Assembly (NCBI GenBank): GCA_023333565.1 | Contig: JAJKFH010000732.1 | Coordinates: 1-64,000 of the forward strand | Reading direction: 5' to 3' | DNA length: 64,000 nt | Source: Puffinus mauretanicus | Lineage: Eukaryota; Chordata; Aves; Procellariiformes; Procellariidae | Shown here: positions 59,901 through 64,000 of the stretch, piece by piece | Position numbering within the stretch: position 1 is the first letter of the stretch | Layout: the number at the start of each line of letters is the position of its first letter | Position numbers and translations under genes: made by a program | Notes under the pieces: generated by a model | Databases searched by the model: none | Told to the model about the DNA's origin: nothing | Seen by the model: the letters and a program-made list of their open reading frames with translations, nothing else

Positions 59901-61495
59901 AAACTTCCAGGAAAGAGGCTCATGGTCCACCTGGGGTGATTTGCCTCATCATTGTAAAAACTGTCGTCTTGTTGATATATTGGGAAAGCCCTGCTGTAGC
60001 TCTCTTTGGTGGCACGCTGGGCTTCTGTGGGCCCTTTCGTCTCTCAAAAGAGCTATAGGTAAGAAGCTAGGTAGTCACTTCTGCTTTCCAGAGGAAGAGG
60101 TGGCAGACAGTAGAAACCTCAAATTTGAAGTCTTTTCTCTAGAATAAATTATTGTTCTATGTAAGGTTTAAATTTTACATATGCAGTGTTGATTAAGAAG
60201 ATGATAATTTTGTGGTGCTGTACCACTGTATCTTTAAGTATTCTCATAAATAACCAAGTCTGGGTGTTAGAAAAATAGCTCTTGAACCAGATAGTTGTAC
60301 TTAAATGTCAGCTCTGTGTCAAGACAAACCCTCTGATTGGATGTGCACTTGGTTAATATTGATTAAAATTGCAGACTCAGTTAAGTAGTCTGGTGTTGGT
60401 GCCCTTGTGTTGCTATAGGCAACCAACACATTGTAAACTTACTGAATATTAGATTTATATTTAATGTTTCCATGGTCTTTCTGGTAGAAACAAGGTTTCT
60501 TCCCATAGATGAACGGAGCTCTGACAGCCCTGTGAGTACACAGAAGCAATGCTAACAAGATCAGGGATTTAGATGTCTGTTCTCCATTGATTATTTTTTA
60601 AATAGTCTTTCCACTGTGGAAGAGGTTTTCTGTTTAAGTTTGTCTTTCCTTTGCTTCCTGGGTGGTCAGGGGCAACCACAACGCTCACACTGCGTATCTA
60701 AGGTTAAAAAATGGATTCTGAGTTTACACTTGAGCAATGCCTCTGAGATTCTGGCAGGTCTCCCCATGGAGGTACTGGCCACCTTCCTAAGAAACCGACA
60801 AGGCAGGTGAGGGTGAAACAAGACTAAATGAATAGACTGTTCGCATCAACTTTCCTTTGGAACTCAGCAGCTCGTTGGCTGTCCTGGAAGCAGTGGGAAT
60901 TCTCCAAAGAAAACAACTCAAAGAAATATGAATCTTATCTTGGCAATGAAACAGTATAGGGAACCTTATGGCTCCTGAGTGCTAGACACTTGTGTTCCAC
61001 AGATGATCTCTAATGTGATCTTGCAGCATTGATTTTTGTCTTTGTACCCTCTGGTTGTTCTCACTGAAGTCAGATGGTAGTCAGCAGCCATCGTAGGCTA
61101 AAAACACCCTTTTGCGATGAGTGTGACGTCCACCTACCCTGTTCTCCCTGAACAGTCACCACTCCTTTTGTTCCTACAGACAGGATGTTACAAGCTGGCT
61201 TCATACAGGACCTACGATTCTGAAATGGTTTGACTTCTATATAGACAAGAAGTATATGACTGTGCCTTTAGCAGAAATTAAAAAAAACTTCTATAACAAT
61301 TTTTGTCTCTTACAATTTAATGATTTGCCAGTGTCTTTCAGCTAACTGGCATGGGATGTAACTATTTCTTTCATTATGAGCTATGTATAATTTTCTTCTA
61401 AGGGGTTTCTTAAGTCTCTTTCATGGAAGGAACTTCCTGCCCAGTATGGGATAGGATATTATGTAGCCAGTCCTTGGCTTCATGGTGGTGATGGC

Positions 61496-61922
61496 TGTTA
61501 CAATCACGTGGGAAAATGAATGGGTCAGGTCGGAGGACCCGTGGGTCGGAGTGGGAGCGCGCTCTTGGAGGAATAATGAATCTCAATATGAGTATGGTTA
61601 TTCCCCCTTATTTCGCAATATCATGCTGCTTTTATACACCAAGCACATTAACATGTACACTCACAAATCCTCTATTGGTTAGTATAAGCAAGCATACGAG
61701 TCCCAACAGACACAGATTGGCTAAGAGCAGGTGTCCACGCGAACGCTTCCTGCACCTGCATTCCGTTATATAATTTACTGATAACCGCATTCCCCAATCT
61801 GTTTTTCCCTACTCCACTATCACCTCAGGGACTCGAAAACTACAACTGCTCTCCGGCTTGCCTTATACTATAACCAACAAATCTTCAGTGCTTGGAATGT
61901 TCACAGAAAAAATCCTTCCACA
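61496..61922 (-). mobile_element. ERV 3' LTR
   Basis: On minus the LTR runs TGTGGAAGG...TGTAACA (427 bp), bounded by the polypurine tract on one side and host DNA on the other. It carries a TATA box (TATAAAAGC, plus 61628-61636) about 130 bases before its end, and CCAAT motifs upstream of that. The terminal inverted repeat is short (TGT...ACA). The 5' LTR is outside the window, so neither the target duplication nor the LTR-LTR divergence can be measured. Confidence 0.8.
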
Positions 61923-61935
61923 AATTCCCCTTTTT
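61923..61935 (-). other. ERV polypurine tract
   Basis: Minus strand AAAAAGGGGAATT directly precedes the LTR's first TG, as expected for the plus-strand priming site of a retrovirus. Confidence 0.8.
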
Positions 61936-62039
61936 GTTTTTGAACAATCCAAGCCTGAATACTTTCCAACAAAAAAGCAACAGAAAGTTTAGTAACATTC
62001 AGAAAATTAAATAGAATCATCTTCAAACCAACAGTTTTT

Positions 62040-62420
62040 CAACAATGTGTAAGCTTACAAATATTAATCTTAATTAAACACTTCTAATATAAAGACAAAC
62101 TTAACACTTCTAATACAAAGGCCTATTTCTTTTTTTTTTTTTTTTACCCAGACAAATATTAACCTTAACTTACTAAATCTATCTTCTTTTATACAAACTT
62201 ACAAGTATTATCTTAACTTACTAAACCTATCTTTGTATACAAACTTACAAATATTAATCTTAACTTACTTAACTTATCTTTGTATACAAACTTACCAATA
62301 TTAATCTTAACTTACTTAACACAATCTTACCACTTAGCCAGACAAATATTAATCTTAACTTGCTAAACCTATTTTCTTTTATAGATTTTATACAAACTTA
62401 ACACTTTTAATACAAAGATA
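62040..62420 (-). repeat. AT-rich ~47-bp tandem repeats between pol and LTR
   Basis: Four to six imperfect units of a roughly 47-bp sequence (key words on plus: CAAACTTACAAATATTAATC, CTTAACTTACTTAAC, TATCTTTGTATA), some with insertions such as a 17-base T run near 62131-62147. It fills the place where env is normally found. Confidence 0.88.
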
Positions 62421-62528
62421 TTGGTGACAGTCTTTGCATCTGATTTTGCTTTTTTCTATTTCATAAGGAGAGTTCATAACAACATACAGTCTCAGTCGTT
62501 ACAATTCCTTTGATACGACTTCCTCTTC

Positions 62529-64000
62529 TTATGAGAGTGCAGACTTCACTGCTCGGCTAGGCACCCATATTGGTCCCTTATCTGTGGAAACACACATGTA
62601 TCCCCTCCCATTAAATATTACCGAAACTGGGCCCAGCCACATGCCAGTGATTGGGTCTCGATACATTACTTTTAATTTCGGAAGCGTTGTATGAGAGTTA
62701 AACTTAAGGTTTTGGTGATGTATTATAATCGATGGCTCTTCTCTGTCTCCCATCAGACACAAATAATTTAGAGTAAATAGGACTTTATGCAGTCTCATCT
62801 GTGGGTCCTTTTCTCCCTCCTTTTGCTTTGCTAGATAGTCCTTCAATACCTGATGCGTACGTTCTACTAGGCTTTGCCCTGTCGGTGAGTTTGGGATGCC
62901 TGTAATATGCTTGACCCCCCATCTCATCAGAAAAGTTCTCAACTTCTGACTGGTGTAAGCAGGGCCATTGTCTGTTTTCAGTTGTTCTGGCACACCCAAC
63001 ACCGCGAAGCAAGCAAGGAGGTGCTTACACACATGATGAGCTTTCTCACCCGATAAAGCCGTGGCCCATATTACTTTAGAGAAGGTATCTATGGTGACAT
63101 GTACATATTTGAGCTGCCCAAATTCGGCAATATGAGTTACATCAGTCTGCCAGAGCTCTAAAGCCTTGAGACCTTTTGGATTAACACCCAGCCCTATTCC
63201 AGGTCCATGATTTCCACACTTGGGACAGGCCTGTATGATAGAGCGAGCTTCATTTTCTGATAACCCATATTGCCTTCTTAAACCCTTTGAGTTTTGATGA
63301 AATATTTCGTGACCCTGCCTAGCTTGCAAAAATTTATCTACAGGTGGTACATGACACGCTGGACTGACAAGATTGTCTGCTATCTGATTACCTTGTCCTA
63401 AACCCAACTCCCATTGATGGCTACGGATATGAATAACACAACACGGAGCCGCTCGCTGAGAGATGGTCGTTCTTAATTGAATAAACAGTTTCCCTAGCTG
63501 AGGATTATTTGTTTCCCTAATCAGTGCGTCTTGAATTCTTGGTATAAGCCCAGCTACATATAGAGAATCAGTCACCACATTCAAAGGATGATCAGGCCAG
63601 TTCCCTAATGCCCATACCACCGCCATTAATTCTAAAGTCTGTAAGGTATCTCCAGCTTGCCCTTGCAAAATCTTTTTACACCATTGATCTGTTTCCCACC
63701 ATACGCATGCAGCTTGTCTAGAACGTTTTCCCGCATCTGTATATACCGTCAACCCCTCGAGAATCGGGCTACCGACCACTTTAGGTTTTTCTAGCCACTG
63801 ATTTCGTTTTAGAATTTGCCACAATTTCCCTTGAGGTTGCTGAGAGTGCACCTTTCCACTAAATCCTAACAGAGATTCTTGAATGGTCAGCACATGGCGT
63901 ATCCACCATTCTAAATCTACAGCATTAACAGGAATACTGATGTCTGCTGGTTCCTGTCCTGTCAGCTCTATAATTCGCGTTCTCCCTTTTCGGATTAATT
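62529..64000 (-). CDS. pol: ERV pol, RNase H and integrase (5' end outside window)
   Basis: One open frame of about 490 codons from the window edge to a TAA at 62529-62531; the true start lies upstream, and the GTG at 63891-63893 is not a meaningful start. Numbering from that codon: RNase H motifs Asp53 (YTDAG), Glu89 (LELM), Asp109 (VTDSLYV) and Asp173 (QIADN); integrase zinc-binding His195-His199-Cys223-Cys226; catalytic core Asp251 (WQTDVTH), Asp308 (KTDNG) and Glu344 (VERTHQ), with exactly 35 residues between the last two (DD35E); C-terminal motif IWVPSRAVK. The arrangement and GVNPKGL...WQTDVTH motif fit class II (betaretrovirus/alpharetrovirus-like) elements. RNase H cuts RNA in RNA-DNA hybrids and integrase joins viral DNA to the host genome. 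All catalytic residues are present with no stop or frameshift. Expression as an old genomic copy is unknown. Confidence 0.93.
   Translation of the reverse strand, partial: LIRKGRTRIIELTGQEPADISIPVNAVDLEWWIRHVLTIQESLLGFSGKVHSQQPQGKLWQILKRNQWLEKPKVVGSPILEGLTVYTDAGKRSRQAACVWWETDQWCKKILQGQAGDTLQTLELMAVVWALGNWPDHPLNVVTDSLYVAGLIPRIQDALIRETNNPQLGKLFIQLRTTISQRAAPCCVIHIRSHQWELGLGQGNQIADNLVSPACHVPPVDKFLQARQGHEIFHQNSKGLRRQYGLSENEARSIIQACPKCGNHGPGIGLGVNPKGLKALELWQTDVTHIAEFGQLKYVHVTIDTFSKVIWATALSGEKAHHVCKHLLACFAVLGVPEQLKTDNGPAYTSQKLRTFLMRWGVKHITGIPNSPTGQSLVERTHQVLKDYLAKQKEGEKDPQMRLHKVLFTLNYLCLMGDREEPSIIIHHQNLKFNSHTTLPKLKVMYRDPITGMWLGPVSVIFNGRGYMCVSTDKGPIWVPSRAVKSALS

Larger units (their letters stand above)
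40548..64000 (+). other. FAM219A intron 1 (partial)
   Basis: At least 23.4 kb. Contents: the rest of the CpG island to about 41.1 kb, a CR1-like piece at about 42762-42810, a 21-bp tandem duplication (50164-50204), the solo LTR at 52830-53955, and the provirus from 61496 to the edge. From 43 to 52 kb and 54 to 61 kb I see unique sequence with no recognised exon or RNA gene. Confidence 0.78.
61496..64000 (-). mobile_element. Endogenous retrovirus, class II type, 3' part (continues past edge)
   Basis: On the minus strand, in order: pol RNase H-integrase frame (64000-62529), an AT-rich tandem-repeat block with no env (about 62420-62040), a polypurine tract (61935-61923), then a 427-bp LTR (61922-61496). 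The insert lies in FAM219A intron 1, antisense to it. The gag, protease, RT and 5' LTR parts would lie beyond 64000. The frame is uninterrupted in the window, so the insertion is probably fairly young. Confidence 0.9.

Overview
The window looks like nuclear DNA from a bird, probably a neoavian. It is intron-rich, carries CR1 LINE copies (one with the typical octamer tail), two long solo LTRs of a style seen widely in bird genomes, and a class II (betaretrovirus-like) endogenous retrovirus. There are no bacterial-style genes. Almost all long open reading frames here are shadows of repeats or of GC-rich or pyrimidine-rich DNA.

Two protein genes are supported, lying head to head around a CpG island at about 39.7-41.1 kb. 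On the minus strand, eleven exons from 39915 down to 6234 encode the N-terminal half of DNAI1, an intermediate chain of the outer dynein arm of motile cilia. All eleven have consensus splice sites and the reading frame passes through every junction (1049 coding bases, 349 codons plus two bases). The WD40-repeat half should lie beyond the low-coordinate edge. On the plus strand, a single coding exon (40488-40547) with a strong donor matches the start of FAM219A. The rest of the window to 64000 is its first intron. The same divergent pair is known on human 9p13.3, which corresponds to the avian Z chromosome, so a Z (or W gametolog) location is inferred.

The shared promoter holds a near-consensus RFX X-box 91 bases upstream of the DNAI1 start codon, as expected for a ciliary gene, plus ETS, CCAAT, octamer, GC-box and paired CRE motifs. 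The FAM219A 5' UTR has a CCCG/CCTG tetranucleotide tract and a 14-codon upstream ORF.

Repeats by region: old CR1 fragments are scattered through the DNAI1 introns (about 1.4-2.1, 4.6, 9.0-9.4, 12.6, 23.0, 28.3 and 29.1 kb). A perfect ATTCT tract sits at 7.0 kb and a 129-base TTCTC tract at 13.2 kb, the latter in a 2-kb pyrimidine-rich stretch. A 596-bp solo LTR lies in DNAI1 intron 8. FAM219A intron 1 has an approximately 1.1-kb solo LTR with internal 40-50-bp repeats at 52.8-54.0 kb. At its far end is the 3' part of a minus-strand provirus: a 427-bp LTR, a polypurine tract, an AT-rich tandem-repeat block where env would be expected, and an uninterrupted RNase H-integrase reading frame running off the window edge.
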